A stretch of DNA of 64,000 nucleotides, taken from assembly GCA_015075545.1 (NCBI GenBank), contig JABTUC010000003.1, forward strand, positions 62,001-126,000, given 5' to 3'. The DNA is from Ideonella sp. Its GTDB lineage: Bacteria > Pseudomonadota > Gammaproteobacteria > Burkholderiales > Burkholderiaceae_C. Of the stretch, positions 42,788 through 51,618 are shown piece after piece; positions within the stretch are counted from its first letter, which is position 1, and each line of letters starts with the position of its first letter. A model generated the notes under the pieces. The model worked only from the letters and a program-made list of their open reading frames with translations. It did not search any database and was not told where the DNA came from. A program made the translations under genes and the position numbers.

Positions 42788-43423
42788 ATGACGACCGCGC
42801 TGTCGCCGCGCGCGCTGTACCAGGAGGTGGCCGACCGCCTGCGCGACAAGATCTTCGGCCGCGAGCTCGAGCCCGGCGCCTGGATCGACGAGCTGAAGCT
42901 CGCTGCCGAGTGGGGCATCAGCCGTACGCCGCTGCGCGAGGCGCTCAAGGTGCTGGCCGTCGAGGGCCTGGTGACGATGAAGGTGCGCCGCGGCGCCTAC
43001 GTCACCGAGATGTCAGCCGACGACGTGGCACAGGTCTACCGCCTGCTGGCGCTGCTGGAAAGCGACGCCGCCGGCGAGGCCGCAGCCACCGCCAGCGACG
43101 AGCAGATCGCCGGCCTGCGGCGCCTGCACGACCGGCTGGAGAAGCAGGTGCGGCAGCGCGACGCCTTCTTCGCCACCAACGAGGCGTTCCACCTCATGCT
43201 GCTGGAGGCGGCCGGCAACCGCTGGCGCCGGCAGATCGTGACCGATCTGCGCAAGGTGATGAAGCTCAATCGCCACCATTCGTTGTTCCGGCAGGGGCGC
43301 ATCGTCGAGTCGCTGGCCGAGCACCGCGCAATCATGCGGGCACTCGAAGCGCGCGACCCGAAGCGCGCGACGCGGCTGATGCAGAGCCACTTCGACAACG
43401 GGCTGCGCGCCGCCACGGCCTGA
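42788..43423 (+). CDS. GntR-family (FCD/FadR-like) transcriptional regulator
   Basis: From the ATG at 42788 a 211-residue regulator: winged helix with ALYQEVADRLRDKIFGRELE, GAWIDELKLAAEWGISRTPL, REALKVLAVEGLV and RRGAYVTEM, then an all-helical FCD effector domain (ATNEAFHLMLLEAAGNRW, LAEHRAIMRALEARDPKRAT with ligand histidines). An in-frame ATG at 42668 lies inside the palindrome and would add 40 Arg/Ala-rich residues, so the internal start is preferred. Divergent from the propionyl-CoA operon, which it probably controls. Confidence 0.85.
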   Translation: MTTALSPRALYQEVADRLRDKIFGRELEPGAWIDELKLAAEWGISRTPLREALKVLAVEGLVTMKVRRGAYVTEMSADDVAQVYRLLALLESDAAGEAAATASDEQIAGLRRLHDRLEKQVRQRDAFFATNEAFHLMLLEAAGNRWRRQIVTDLRKVMKLNRHHSLFRQGRIVESLAEHRAIMRALEARDPKRATRLMQSHFDNGLRAATA

Positions 43424-43468
43424 TCGACGCCACTATCCCCAGGTCCGCACCGGACAGGCACGCCTTCG

Positions 43469-43489
43469 GCCCGCCGTCCGGCGGCGGGC
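43469..43489. terminator. Stem-loop between convergent GntR and modE genes
   Basis: GCCCGCCG-TCCGG-CGGCGGGC is an 8-bp perfect GC stem between the two converging genes. No U-run follows, but the position suits bidirectional termination. Confidence 0.4.
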
Positions 43490-43537
43490 AAGGCCGCTGC
43501 GGTCCCGCCATTCGCGAACGAAGCCATGTACGACGCC

Positions 43538-44362
43538 TCACGCCGCAACGGCGAGGATGACGCTGGTGGCCTTGAACAGCGCGGTGGCCCGAACGCCCGG
43601 CCTCAGGCCGAGCGCCTGCGCGCTGCCGGCGGTGACGATGACGGCGATCTGGTCGCCGCCGTCGAGGTCGATCACCACCTCTGTGTTGACGGCGCCCGGG
43701 GTCACGACGCCGACCGTGCCGGCCAACTGGTTGCGCGCCGACACGCGCGCGCCTTCGAGGTCGGTGGCGACGACGATCGACGACGATTCGACGAGCGCGA
43801 TCACCGTCATCTGGGTGCGCAGGCCGAGCGCCTGCGCGCTGGCCTGGGTCACCACGGCCACGAGGCGCTGCCCGCCGGGCAGCGCGATCTCGACCTCGTC
43901 GTTCACCGCGCCCGCGCGCAGCGCGCTAACGGTGCCGACGAACTGGTTCCTGGCGCTGGTCTTCATGTTCAGAACCTTCAGCAACGAGAAGGGGCGATCG
44001 AGGTCGATCGACTGCTCGTCGAGCAACTTCAGGAAGCGCTGGTGCGCGGCATCGATCTGCTCGAAGCGCTCGAGCAGCCGCTGCCCGCGCGGCGTCAGGC
44101 GGGTCGAACCGCCGCCGCGACCGCCCGTGCTGCGCTCGACCAGCGGCTCGCCGGCCAGCACGTTCATCGAGTCGATCGCGTCCCAGGCCGCCTTGTAGCT
44201 GATGCCGTAGGCCTTTGCAGCCTTGGTGATCGAGCCTTCGCTGGCCACCGCGCGCAGCAAGTCGAAGCGGCCGCTGCCGCCGAGTTGCTGGTCGCCGACC
44301 GAAATCCATACCGAGCCCTGCAGGCCGAGTCGCCTGCTCGTCTTGCGCCGGCGCGGCAGCAT
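43538..44362 (-). CDS. modE: Molybdate-responsive regulator ModE
   Basis: A 274-residue protein. The winged-helix domain (about 30-100) has RFDLLRAVASEGSITKAAKA and ISYKAAWDAIDSMN, typical of ModE/LysR-like HTH; then a linker and two Mop/TOBE repeats, MKTSARNQFVGTVSALRAGA (from about 133) and ARVSARNQLAGTVGVVTPGA (from about 205), which bind molybdate. Molybdate-loaded ModE represses mod operons; a ModE-like palindrome lies upstream of modA. Last gene of modA-modB-modC-modE. Confidence 0.9.
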   Translation of the reverse strand: MLPRRRKTSRRLGLQGSVWISVGDQQLGGSGRFDLLRAVASEGSITKAAKAYGISYKAAWDAIDSMNVLAGEPLVERSTGGRGGGSTRLTPRGQRLLERFEQIDAAHQRFLKLLDEQSIDLDRPFSLLKVLNMKTSARNQFVGTVSALRAGAVNDEVEIALPGGQRLVAVVTQASAQALGLRTQMTVIALVESSSIVVATDLEGARVSARNQLAGTVGVVTPGAVNTEVVIDLDGGDQIAVIVTAGSAQALGLRPGVRATALFKATSVILAVAA

Positions 44363-44371
44363 GCAGCCTCC

Positions 44372-45130
44372 TCAGCCCGGCCGGCGCTCGGGCGCAAGAG
44401 CGGTATCGCCGCTCGTCGCAGCCGCGGCAACGGCGGCCTCTCCGGCACTCGCCGCCGAGGGTTCATCGTCCACTACGACGCCGGCGCTCAAGTGCACCAC
44501 CTGGTCGGCCAGCTCCCGCACGTCGTCGTCGTCGTGCGTGATCAGCAGCATCGGCAGGCTGAGCTGCGATTGCAGCTCCTTCAATTCGAACCGCAGCCGC
44601 CGACGCAGCGTCTTGTCGAGCGCAGCGAACGGCTCGTCGAGCAGCAGCGCGGTCGGGTCATTGACCAGCGCGCGCGCCAATGCCGTGCGCTGCCGCTGGC
44701 CACCCGACAACTGGTGCGGGTAGTGGCCCGCGACAGGCTCGAGGCGGAAGTCGGCGATCCAGCGGTCGACCGCCGGGTCGGCCAGCGCGCGCGCAGGGTT
44801 CAGCCAACCCCGGCGCAAGCCGAACGCGATGTTCTGGCGCACGCTCAAGTGCGGAAACAGCGCGTAGTCCTGGAACACGTAAGCGAGGCGCCGCTGCTGC
44901 GGCGAGAGGTCGAGTCCGGCCGCGCGGTCGTACAGCGCACGGCCGGCCACCGCCACTCGCCCGCCCTCGGGGCGCGCGATGCCCGCGATCATCTTCAGCG
45001 TCTGCGTCTTGCCGGCGCCCGACGGGCCGTACAGCACCACGCGCGGCGCATCGCTTGCGAAGCGCACGTTCAGCGCGAAGCGCGTGTCGTCATGGCGCAG
45101 CACGCGCTGCAGGTTCACGTCCCAGATCAC
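44372..45130 (-). CDS. modC: Molybdate ABC transporter ATP-binding protein
   Basis: A 252-residue ABC ATPase: Walker A LYGPSGAGKTQTLKMIAG, signature HQLSGGQRQRTALARAL, Walker B ALLLDEPFAALD and switch His in LLITHDDDDV. ModC proteins often have a C-terminal TOBE domain; here the protein ends after about 20 more residues without one, while ModE carries two. It lies 10 bp behind modB. Confidence 0.85.
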   Translation of the reverse strand: MIWDVNLQRVLRHDDTRFALNVRFASDAPRVVLYGPSGAGKTQTLKMIAGIARPEGGRVAVAGRALYDRAAGLDLSPQQRRLAYVFQDYALFPHLSVRQNIAFGLRRGWLNPARALADPAVDRWIADFRLEPVAGHYPHQLSGGQRQRTALARALVNDPTALLLDEPFAALDKTLRRRLRFELKELQSQLSLPMLLITHDDDDVRELADQVVHLSAGVVVDDEPSAASAGEAAVAAAATSGDTALAPERRPG

Positions 45131-45140
45131 GTTCGCGCCC

Positions 45141-45815
45141 TCAACCCCGTGCAGCGACCCGCCCGGGCACGAGCCGCCCTGCCGACAGCAGCACCGCGAT
45201 GCAGACGATCGACGTCACGGCCACCAGGAAGTTCGCGGCGTCGTCCTGCCCGGCCTGCACGGCCTCGTAGACCGCGATCGACAGCGTCTGCGTGCGCCCC
45301 GCAATGCTGCCGGCCACCATCAGCGTGGCGCCGAACTCGCCGAGCGCGCGCGCAAAGGCCAGCAGCAGCCCGGCGAGGATGCCGCGCCACGCCAGCGGCA
45401 GCGTCACGCGCAAGAAGATCGCCGTCTCGCGGATGCCGAGCGTGCGCGCGGCGTCCTCCAGTTGCGGGTCGACGGTCTCGAACGCCGCGCGTGCTGCCTT
45501 GAACACCAGCGGGAACGACACCACCATGGCCGCGATCACCGCGCCCTGCCAGGTGAAGATCAGCCGCAGGCCGAAGTGCTCGATCAGCCAGCTCCCGAGC
45601 GGGCCGTGCGAGCCGACCAGCACCAGCAGGTAGTAGCCGAGCACGGTGGGCGGCATCACCATCGGCAGCGTCAGCACGGCGTCGAGCACGTCGCGCCCCG
45701 CAAAGCGTGCGCGCGCCATCGCGTACCCCACGGCCACGCCGAGCACCAGGTTCAACGCCGTGGCCCAGCCGGCCACCTTCAGCGTCAGCCCCAGTGCGAC
45801 CCATGCGCCCTCCAT
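45141..45815 (-). CDS. modB: Molybdate ABC transporter permease
   Basis: A 224-residue inner-membrane permease with about five hydrophobic segments. The first is WVALGLTLKVAGWATALNLV, and MVMPPTVLGYYLLVLVG follows. The ATPase-contact EAA loop is recognisable as AARTLGIRETAIFLRVTLPL, and LAFARALGEFGATLMVAGSI is characteristic of ModB/CysT permeases. Confidence 0.9.
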   Translation of the reverse strand: MEGAWVALGLTLKVAGWATALNLVLGVAVGYAMARARFAGRDVLDAVLTLPMVMPPTVLGYYLLVLVGSHGPLGSWLIEHFGLRLIFTWQGAVIAAMVVSFPLVFKAARAAFETVDPQLEDAARTLGIRETAIFLRVTLPLAWRGILAGLLLAFARALGEFGATLMVAGSIAGRTQTLSIAVYEAVQAGQDDAANFLVAVTSIVCIAVLLSAGRLVPGRVAARG

Positions 45816-45830
45816 TCGCGCCGTACCGCC

Positions 45831-46577
45831 TCAAGGCTTGCCGAAGCCGTACTTCGCCAACACCGCGCGCGCCGGCGCCGAGGCGAGGAACTCCACATAC
45901 TGGCTCGCCAGCGCAGCGTTGGCGCTCGCCGCCAGCGGGGCGATGGGGTAGAGGATCGGCTTGCGCGTCGCCACCGTCAGCGCGACCTTGACCTTGCCTG
46001 GCATCAGCGCGGCATCGGTGGCGTAGACGAAGCCGGCGTCGACCTCGGCGCGCGCCACGTAGTCGAGCGCCTGCCGCACGGTGTTGGCACCCACCATCTT
46101 GGGCTCGATCGCGCCCCACAGGCCGTCGCCTTCGAGCACACCCTTGGTATAGCGGCCCACCGGCACGCTGGCGGGCAGGCCGATCGCGATGCGCTGGTAG
46201 GTGGCCTGCGTCAGGTCGTTCACCGACTTCGGCACGTGGCTCGCCGCCGTCGGCACGATCACCACCAGCGCGTTCGAGACGAAGTTGCGCCGCTGCGCAG
46301 CCTGCACCAGCCCCAGGCTCTGGGCCTGGTCCATCGTCTCCTGGTCGGCGCTGGCGAACACGTCGACCGGAGCCCCGCCCTTGGCGATCTGCTGCAACAG
46401 CGCGCCCGACGAGCCGAAGTTGTAGAGCACCTGGGTGCCCGGATGGGCGGCCTCGAACAGCGGGCCGATGTCCTTGAAGGCATTGGTCAGGCTGGCAGCG
46501 GCCGAGACGGTGAGGTCGGCGGCGGCGGCGGGCAAAGTCAGGCCAGCGAAGACGGCCAGGGCGAGCAGGCGGTGCAT
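45831..46577 (-). CDS. modA: Molybdate-binding periplasmic protein
   Basis: A 248-residue protein with a clean signal peptide (MHRLLALAVFAGLTLPAAAA). The mature part starts DLTVSAAASLTNAFKDIGPL, with the oxyanion-binding serines of ModA, then VLYNFGSSGALLQQIAKG and VDVFASADQETMDQA. It captures molybdate or tungstate for ModBC. First gene of the operon, 15 bp behind the ModE-like operator. Confidence 0.9.
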   Translation of the reverse strand: MHRLLALAVFAGLTLPAAAADLTVSAAASLTNAFKDIGPLFEAAHPGTQVLYNFGSSGALLQQIAKGGAPVDVFASADQETMDQAQSLGLVQAAQRRNFVSNALVVIVPTAASHVPKSVNDLTQATYQRIAIGLPASVPVGRYTKGVLEGDGLWGAIEPKMVGANTVRQALDYVARAEVDAGFVYATDAALMPGKVKVALTVATRKPILYPIAPLAASANAALASQYVEFLASAPARAVLAKYGFGKP

Positions 46578-46591
46578 GGTGGGCGACCCGT

Positions 46592-46617
46592 TCGGTGTAT
46601 TGTGCCCTATACACCGA
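46592..46617 (-). promoter_or_regulatory. ModE-like operator upstream of modA
   Basis: TCGGTGTAT, an 8-bp spacer and ATACACCGA form a perfect 9-bp inverted repeat. The known ModE consensus is a CGnTATAT-N-ATATAnCG type palindrome, so arms and spacing fit. It would block the modA promoter when molybdate is plentiful. Confidence 0.65.
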
Positions 46618-46725
46618 CCAGCCGCCGCCTCGAGCGCGTGCCGATGTCAGCGTGAACCGCCGCTGTCGGTGGGCACCTTGGGCCTCGTTATGTAGGCAAA
46701 CTATACGACGGAATCGACCTGCCGC

Positions 46726-47676
46726 TCACGACGCCAGGAACACCGCGAACCAGCCGCGCTCGTCGCTCCAGCGCGCCGTGCGAGCGAACCCGGCCTGGCG
46801 CAGCAGCGCCTCGAAGCCGTCGAGCGTGTACTTGTACGAGTTCTCGGTGTGGATGCGCTCGCCGGCGGCGAGCGCGCGTTCGCCACCCGGCCAGCGCAGC
46901 ACCAACGGCCGTCGCGCCTGCAGGTGCATCTCGATGCGGCTCTCGGCGTCGTTGAACAACGCGACGTGGTCGAAGTCGTCGATGCGCGCGTCGCAACCGA
47001 GCAGCGCCTCGAGCCGGCGCAGCAGGTTGAGGTTGAACGCCGCGGTGACCCGCAGCGCGTCGTCGTAGGCCCGTTCGAGTGTCGCCTTGTCCTTGACCAG
47101 ATCGACGCCGATCAGCAGTGCGCCGCCGGGGCCGCCGGCGGCGCGCGCCTGGCGCAGAAAGCGCAGCGCATCGGTCGGTGTGAAGTTGCCGATGCTCGAA
47201 CCGGGGTAGAACAACAGGCGCTCGCCGCGCCCGGCATCCGGCGGCAGCACGAGCGTCGACGAGAAGTCGGCGCCGACACCGACCATCTCGATGCCCGGAT
47301 GTCGATGCTGCAGGTTCGTCAGTGCGCGCCGCAGGTACTCGATCGAGATGTCGACCGCGACGTAGCGCAACGGCGCGAGAGCGTCGAACAGCCGCGCCGC
47401 CTTCTCGCAGCTGCCGGCGCCAAGGTCGATCAGCGTGCGGCCGCGGCCGGTGATGGCGGCCACTTCGCGCGCGTGGCGGTCGAGGATCGCCCGCTCGGTG
47501 CGCGTCGGGTAGTACTCCGGCAATTCGGTGATCGCCTCGAACAGGTGCGAACCGAGCGCGTCGTAGAGGAACTTCGGCGACACGCTCGCCGGCCTGGCCA
47601 GCAGGCCCAGCGCCAGCTCGCCGCGCAGCGCCGCGTCGTCTTCGCGGTACAACTGGACGAACTTCGGGCCGCTCAT
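46726..47676 (-). CDS. egtD: L-histidine N-alpha-methyltransferase (EgtD family)
   Basis: A 316-residue SAM-dependent enzyme making hercynine (trimethylhistidine), the first step to ergothioneine. Motifs: SPKFLYDALGSHLFEAITEL, PEYYPTRTERAIL, SAM loop LIDLGAGSCEKAARL, FYPGSSIGNFTP and the C-terminal HTENSYKYTLDGFEALLRQA with the histidine-binding Tyr region. The divergent neighbour egtB carries out the next step. Confidence 0.9.
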   Translation of the reverse strand: MSGPKFVQLYREDDAALRGELALGLLARPASVSPKFLYDALGSHLFEAITELPEYYPTRTERAILDRHAREVAAITGRGRTLIDLGAGSCEKAARLFDALAPLRYVAVDISIEYLRRALTNLQHRHPGIEMVGVGADFSSTLVLPPDAGRGERLLFYPGSSIGNFTPTDALRFLRQARAAGGPGGALLIGVDLVKDKATLERAYDDALRVTAAFNLNLLRRLEALLGCDARIDDFDHVALFNDAESRIEMHLQARRPLVLRWPGGERALAAGERIHTENSYKYTLDGFEALLRQAGFARTARWSDERGWFAVFLAS

Positions 47677-47794
47677 GGGATCAGTATGGGTACCCGCGAC
47701 GGCCTTGCCGAAGCGGGGATTCCATATGTAAGGTTTCGCGGGCCGGCGCGATGCGAACCCTGCCGGGAACCCGCGCCATCAGTAAGGACGAACC

Positions 47795-49102
47795 ATGAAT
47801 CCTCTGCCGCGCTCCGAGGTCGAGCCGCCGGTGCTGGCGCGGCGCTATGCGCGCGTGCGTGCGCAGTCGCTGGCCTTGGCCGAGCCACTGTCGGAGGCCG
47901 ACGCGCAGGTGCAGTCGATGCCCGACGTCAGCCCCACCAAGTGGCACTTGGCGCACGTGACCTGGTTCTTCGAGACCTTCGTGCTCGAGCGCTACGAGCG
48001 CGGCTTCGCGCCGTTCCATCGGCACTTTCGCGTGCTGTACAACAGCTACTACAACGCGGTGGGCCAACAGCATCCGCGGCCGCAGCGCGGCCTGGTGTCG
48101 CGCCCCAGCCTCGCCGAGGTCAAGGCCTACCGTGCGCAGGTCGACGCGCGCATCGAGGCGCTGTTGGCCGCGCCACACGACCCAGGCGCTGATGCGCTGA
48201 TCGAGCTCGGCCTGCAGCACGAACAGCAGCACCAGGAACTGATCCTCACCGACATCAAGCACGTGCTGTCGTGCAGCCCGCTGGCGCCGGTTTACCGGTC
48301 AGCGTGGCCGCTGGTCAGCGTGGCGCCGCTGGCGCCTGCGTGGCAGGCTTTCGACGGTGGCCTGGTCGAGATCGGCCACGACGGCGCCGGCTTCGCGTTC
48401 GACAACGAAGAACCGCGTCACTCGCAGTACCTGAAACCCTACGCGCTCGGCAACCGCCTCGTCACCCATGGCGAATGGGCCGAGTTCGTTGCCGACGGCG
48501 GCTATGCCGAGCCGCGCTGGTGGCTGTCGGCGGGCTGGGACTGGGCGCGTCAACAGCGCGCCGAGGCGCCGCTGTACTGGCAGCGCGACGATGCAGGCGC
48601 CTGGCACAGCTTCACGCTGCACGGGCTGGTGCCGATCGATCCGCACACGCCGATCGTGCACATCGGCTACTTCGAGGCCGATGCGTTCGCGCGCTGGGCG
48701 TCGGCGCAGGGTGGCGCCTGGGATGGCGCCCGCCTGCCCACCGAGGCCGAGTGGGAGCACGCGGCCGGCGCGCAGGGCGCCGCCGCCATCGCCACGGGCA
48801 ACTTCGCCGAATCGCAGGCGCTGCATCCGCTGCCGGTGGCGCGCACCACCATCGGCCTGCAGCAACTGTTCGGCGACGTCTGGGAGTGGACTTCGAGCGC
48901 CTACCAGCCCTACCCCGGATACCGCGCCTGGGACGGCGCAGCCGGCGAGTACAACGGCAAGTTCATGGTCAACCAGTACGTGTTGCGCGGCGGCTCGTGC
49001 GCGACGCCGCGCTCGCACATCCGCGCCAGCTACCGCAACTTCTTCCCCACCGACGCACGCTGGCAGTTCAGTGGCGTGCGGCTGGCACGCGATCTCGGCT
49101 GA
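47795..49102 (+). CDS. egtB: Ergothioneine biosynthesis protein EgtB (iron-dependent sulfoxide synthase)
   Basis: A 435-residue enzyme. The N-terminal DinB-type domain supplies the three iron-binding His: His51 (SPTKWHLAHVTWFFE), His142 and His146 (LQHEQQHQEL, the HX3HXE motif). The C-terminal formylglycine-generating-enzyme-like fold has RLPTEAEWEHAAGAQG, GDVWEWTSSAYQPYPGY and RGGSCATPRSHIRASYRNFF. It joins hercynine with a thiol. Divergent from egtD with a 118-bp shared promoter region. No egtC or egtE-type gene lies next to it. Confidence 0.9.
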   Translation: MNPLPRSEVEPPVLARRYARVRAQSLALAEPLSEADAQVQSMPDVSPTKWHLAHVTWFFETFVLERYERGFAPFHRHFRVLYNSYYNAVGQQHPRPQRGLVSRPSLAEVKAYRAQVDARIEALLAAPHDPGADALIELGLQHEQQHQELILTDIKHVLSCSPLAPVYRSAWPLVSVAPLAPAWQAFDGGLVEIGHDGAGFAFDNEEPRHSQYLKPYALGNRLVTHGEWAEFVADGGYAEPRWWLSAGWDWARQQRAEAPLYWQRDDAGAWHSFTLHGLVPIDPHTPIVHIGYFEADAFARWASAQGGAWDGARLPTEAEWEHAAGAQGAAAIATGNFAESQALHPLPVARTTIGLQQLFGDVWEWTSSAYQPYPGYRAWDGAAGEYNGKFMVNQYVLRGGSCATPRSHIRASYRNFFPTDARWQFSGVRLARDLG

Positions 49103-49159
49103 CGCCGGCGCTGCGATCCCAGCGGGCGCGACCCGCGCGCGGCGGCGCCGCGGCGCAGC

Positions 49160-50473
49160 CTAAGGCCGCTGCGCGATCGGTTTGATGTCGCGTCGGGTGG
49201 CGCCCACGTAGAGCTGGCGCGGCCGGCCGATCTTGTACTCCGGGTCGCCGATCATCTCGTTGAGCTGCGCGATCCAGCCCACCGTGCGCGCCAGCGCGAA
49301 CACCGCAGTGAACAGGCTCACCGGGACACCGATCGCGCGCTGCACGATGCCGGAGTAGAAGTCGACGTTCGGATAGAGCTTGCGCGAAACGAAATAGTCG
49401 TCCTCGAGCGCGATCTTCTCCAGCGACATCGCCAGCTTGAACAGCGGATCGTCGTGCAGGCCGAGCGCGTCGAGCACCTCGTGGCAGGTCTCGCGCATCA
49501 GCTTGGCGCGAGGGTCGTAGTTCTTGTAGACGCGGTGGCCGAAGCCCATCAGCTTGACGCCGGCGTTCTTGTCCTTCACCTGCTTGATGAATTCGCCGAT
49601 CTTCTCCACGCCACCGGAACGCTGAATCTCCATCAGCATGCTCAGCGCCGCCTCGTTGGCACCGCCGTGCGCCGGGCCCCACAGGCAGGCCACGCCGGCG
49701 GCGATCGCGGCGAACGGGTTGGTGCCCGAGCTGCCGCACAGCCGCACCGTGGAGGTGGAGGCGTTCTGCTCGTGGTCGGCGTGCAGGATGAAGATGCGGT
49801 CGATCGCACGCACCAGCACGTCGTTGGGCACGTACTCCTCGCACGGCGTGGCGAACATCATGCGCATGAAGTTCGCCGCGTACGACAGCTCGTTGCGCGG
49901 GTAGATGAAGGGCTGGCCCATGCCGTACTTGTAGGCCATCGCCACCAGCGTGGGCATCTTGGCGATCAGCCTGATCGCCGCGATCTCGCGGTGCTTCGGG
50001 TTGTTGATGTCGGTGCTGTCGTGATAGAACGCCGACAGCGCGCCGACCAGGCCGGTCAGCACCGCCATCGGGTGCGCGTCGCGCCGGAACCCGCGCAGGA
50101 AGAACTGCATCTGCTCGTGGACCATCGTGTGGTGCGTGACGAGCGAGTCGAAGGCCTTCTGCTGCTTCGCGTTGGGCAGCTCGCCGTACAGCAGCAGATG
50201 GCAGACGTCGAGAAAGTCGCACTGCGTGGCCAGCTCCTCGATCGGGTAGCCGCGGTACAGCAACTCGCCCTTGTCGCCGTCGATGTAGGTGATCGTCGAG
50301 TTGCACGCGGCGGTCGACAGGAAGCCCGGGTCGTAGGTGAACCTGCCGGTCTGCGCGTAGAGCTTGCGGATGTCGATGACATCGGGCCCGACGCTTCCCC
50401 TGTAGATCGGCAGCTCCATCGCGGGGCTGCCATCGGAGAACGACAGCGTGGCTTTGACGTTGGACGGGGTCAT
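49160..50473 (-). CDS. gltA: Citrate synthase
   Basis: A 437-residue type II citrate synthase. Recognisable blocks: [30 protein letters not shown] with an active-site His, [45 protein letters not shown] and [12 protein letters not shown]. It condenses oxaloacetate and acetyl-CoA. It is the last gene of the sdhCDAB-sdhE-gltA series and converges with egtB. Confidence 0.95.
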   Translation of the reverse strand: MTPSNVKATLSFSDGSPAMELPIYRGSVGPDVIDIRKLYAQTGRFTYDPGFLSTAACNSTITYIDGDKGELLYRGYPIEELATQCDFLDVCHLLLYGELPNAKQQKAFDSLVTHHTMVHEQMQFFLRGFRRDAHPMAVLTGLVGALSAFYHDSTDINNPKHREIAAIRLIAKMPTLVAMAYKYGMGQPFIYPRNELSYAANFMRMMFATPCEEYVPNDVLVRAIDRIFILHADHEQNASTSTVRLCGSSGTNPFAAIAAGVACLWGPAHGGANEAALSMLMEIQRSGGVEKIGEFIKQVKDKNAGVKLMGFGHRVYKNYDPRAKLMRETCHEVLDALGLHDDPLFKLAMSLEKIALEDDYFVSRKLYPNVDFYSGIVQRAIGVPVSLFTAVFALARTVGWIAQLNEMIGDPEYKIGRPRQLYVGATRRDIKPIAQRP

Positions 50474-50513
50474 GGTGGCGGTTCCTGGTTGCGTGCCTGT
50501 ACTCTACTTCTGC

Positions 50514-50825
50514 TTACTGGGAGGCCGCGCGGGGCACTGTGGTTCCGTCGTCAGGCGCCCTCGGCGCCGGTCGCAACTGCGCCAGCAGCTCGCGCACCGC
50601 CGGCCGGTCGAGCTCGCCGACCGGCTCGTTGCGGCCGAGCAGCAGATCGAGCAGGTCGTTGTCCGGCAGATCCATCAGTGCCCCGAGGGCATCGGCTTGC
50701 CGCTGCGTGAGCTGCGCGCCGTGGCGGGCGAAAAAGCGCTCGATCAGGATGTCGTTCTCGAGCATGCCGCGCCGGCAGCGCCAGCGCAGGCGATTGAGCG
50801 CAACAGCGTCGAGCACAGGCTCCAT
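50514..50825 (-). CDS. sdhE: Succinate dehydrogenase flavinylation factor SdhE
   Basis: A 103-residue protein with RLRWRCRRGMLENDILIERF, the RGxxE motif that assists covalent FAD attachment to SdhA, and the helical continuation TQRQADALGALMDLPDNDLL. The ATG at 50825 lies 7 bp after the sdhB stop; a GTG at 50843 would overlap sdhB. The C-terminal 25 residues are longer and more Pro/Arg-rich than usual. Confidence 0.9.
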   Translation of the reverse strand: MEPVLDAVALNRLRWRCRRGMLENDILIERFFARHGAQLTQRQADALGALMDLPDNDLLDLLLGRNEPVGELDRPAVRELLAQLRPAPRAPDDGTTVPRAASQ

Positions 50826-50832
50826 GGTGTCG

Positions 50833-51618
50833 TCATACCGCACGCCGGACCATCAGCTCCTTGAGCTTGCTGATCGCCGCCATCGGGCTCAGGCCCTTCG
50901 GGCAGACGTCGACGCAGTTCATGATGCCGCGGCAGCGGAACACCCGGTACGGGTCTTCGAGGTTGTCGAGCCGTTCGCTGGTAGCCTGGTCGCGGCTGTC
51001 GGCGATGAAGCGGTAGGCCTGCAACAGGCCGGCGGGGCCGACGTACTTGTCGGGGTTCCACCAGTAGCTCGGACATGCCGTCGAGCAACTGGCGCACAGG
51101 ATGCACTCGTACAGGCCGTTGAGCACGTCGCGCTGCTCGGGGGTCTGCAGCCGCTCCTTCTCGGGCGGCGCCTCGTCGTTCACCAGATACGGCTTGATCG
51201 AGTGGTACTGCTCGAAGAACTGCGTCATGTCGACGATCAGGTCGCGCACCACCGGCAGCCCGGGCAGCGGCTTGAGCACGATCGGATCCTTCAGCCGGCG
51301 CAGGTTGGTCAGGCAGGCCAGGCCGTTCTTGCCGTTGATGTTCATCGCATCGGAGCCGCACACGCCCTCGCGGCACGAACGGCGGAAGCTCAGGCTGGGG
51401 TCGACCGATTTCAGCTTGATCAGCGCGTCGAGCAGCATGCGCTCGGAGCCGTCGAGATCCAGCGTCAGCGACTGCATGCGCGGCCGCTCGTCGCGGTCGG
51501 GGTCGTAGCGGTAGATCCGGAAATGGCGCTGGCCGACCCTGGCCACGCGCTCGAAACGCGAGTTGAGATACGTGCTGTCTGGAGCCGCAGGAGCGGCGTG
51601 TTCGGGTGCGTCGGCCAT
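50833..51618 (-). CDS. sdhB: Succinate dehydrogenase iron-sulfur subunit
   Basis: A 261-residue protein with all three clusters: 2Fe-2S (SCREGVCGSDAMNINGKNGL then ACL), 4Fe-4S (ECILCASCSTACP) and 3Fe-4S (FRCRGIMNCVDVCPKG). The start at 51618 overlaps the sdhA stop as ATGA. Compared with typical members the first 20 residues (MADAPEHAAPAAPDS) are an extra Ala/Pro-rich extension. Confidence 0.95.
   Translation of the reverse strand: MADAPEHAAPAAPDSTYLNSRFERVARVGQRHFRIYRYDPDRDERPRMQSLTLDLDGSERMLLDALIKLKSVDPSLSFRRSCREGVCGSDAMNINGKNGLACLTNLRRLKDPIVLKPLPGLPVVRDLIVDMTQFFEQYHSIKPYLVNDEAPPEKERLQTPEQRDVLNGLYECILCASCSTACPSYWWNPDKYVGPAGLLQAYRFIADSRDQATSERLDNLEDPYRVFRCRGIMNCVDVCPKGLSPMAAISKLKELMVRRAV

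Noticed and set aside
46685-46710. Second ModE-like site (CGTTATGT ... ATACGACG)
   Set aside because: Arms match at only about five of eight positions; too weak next to the perfect site at 46592.
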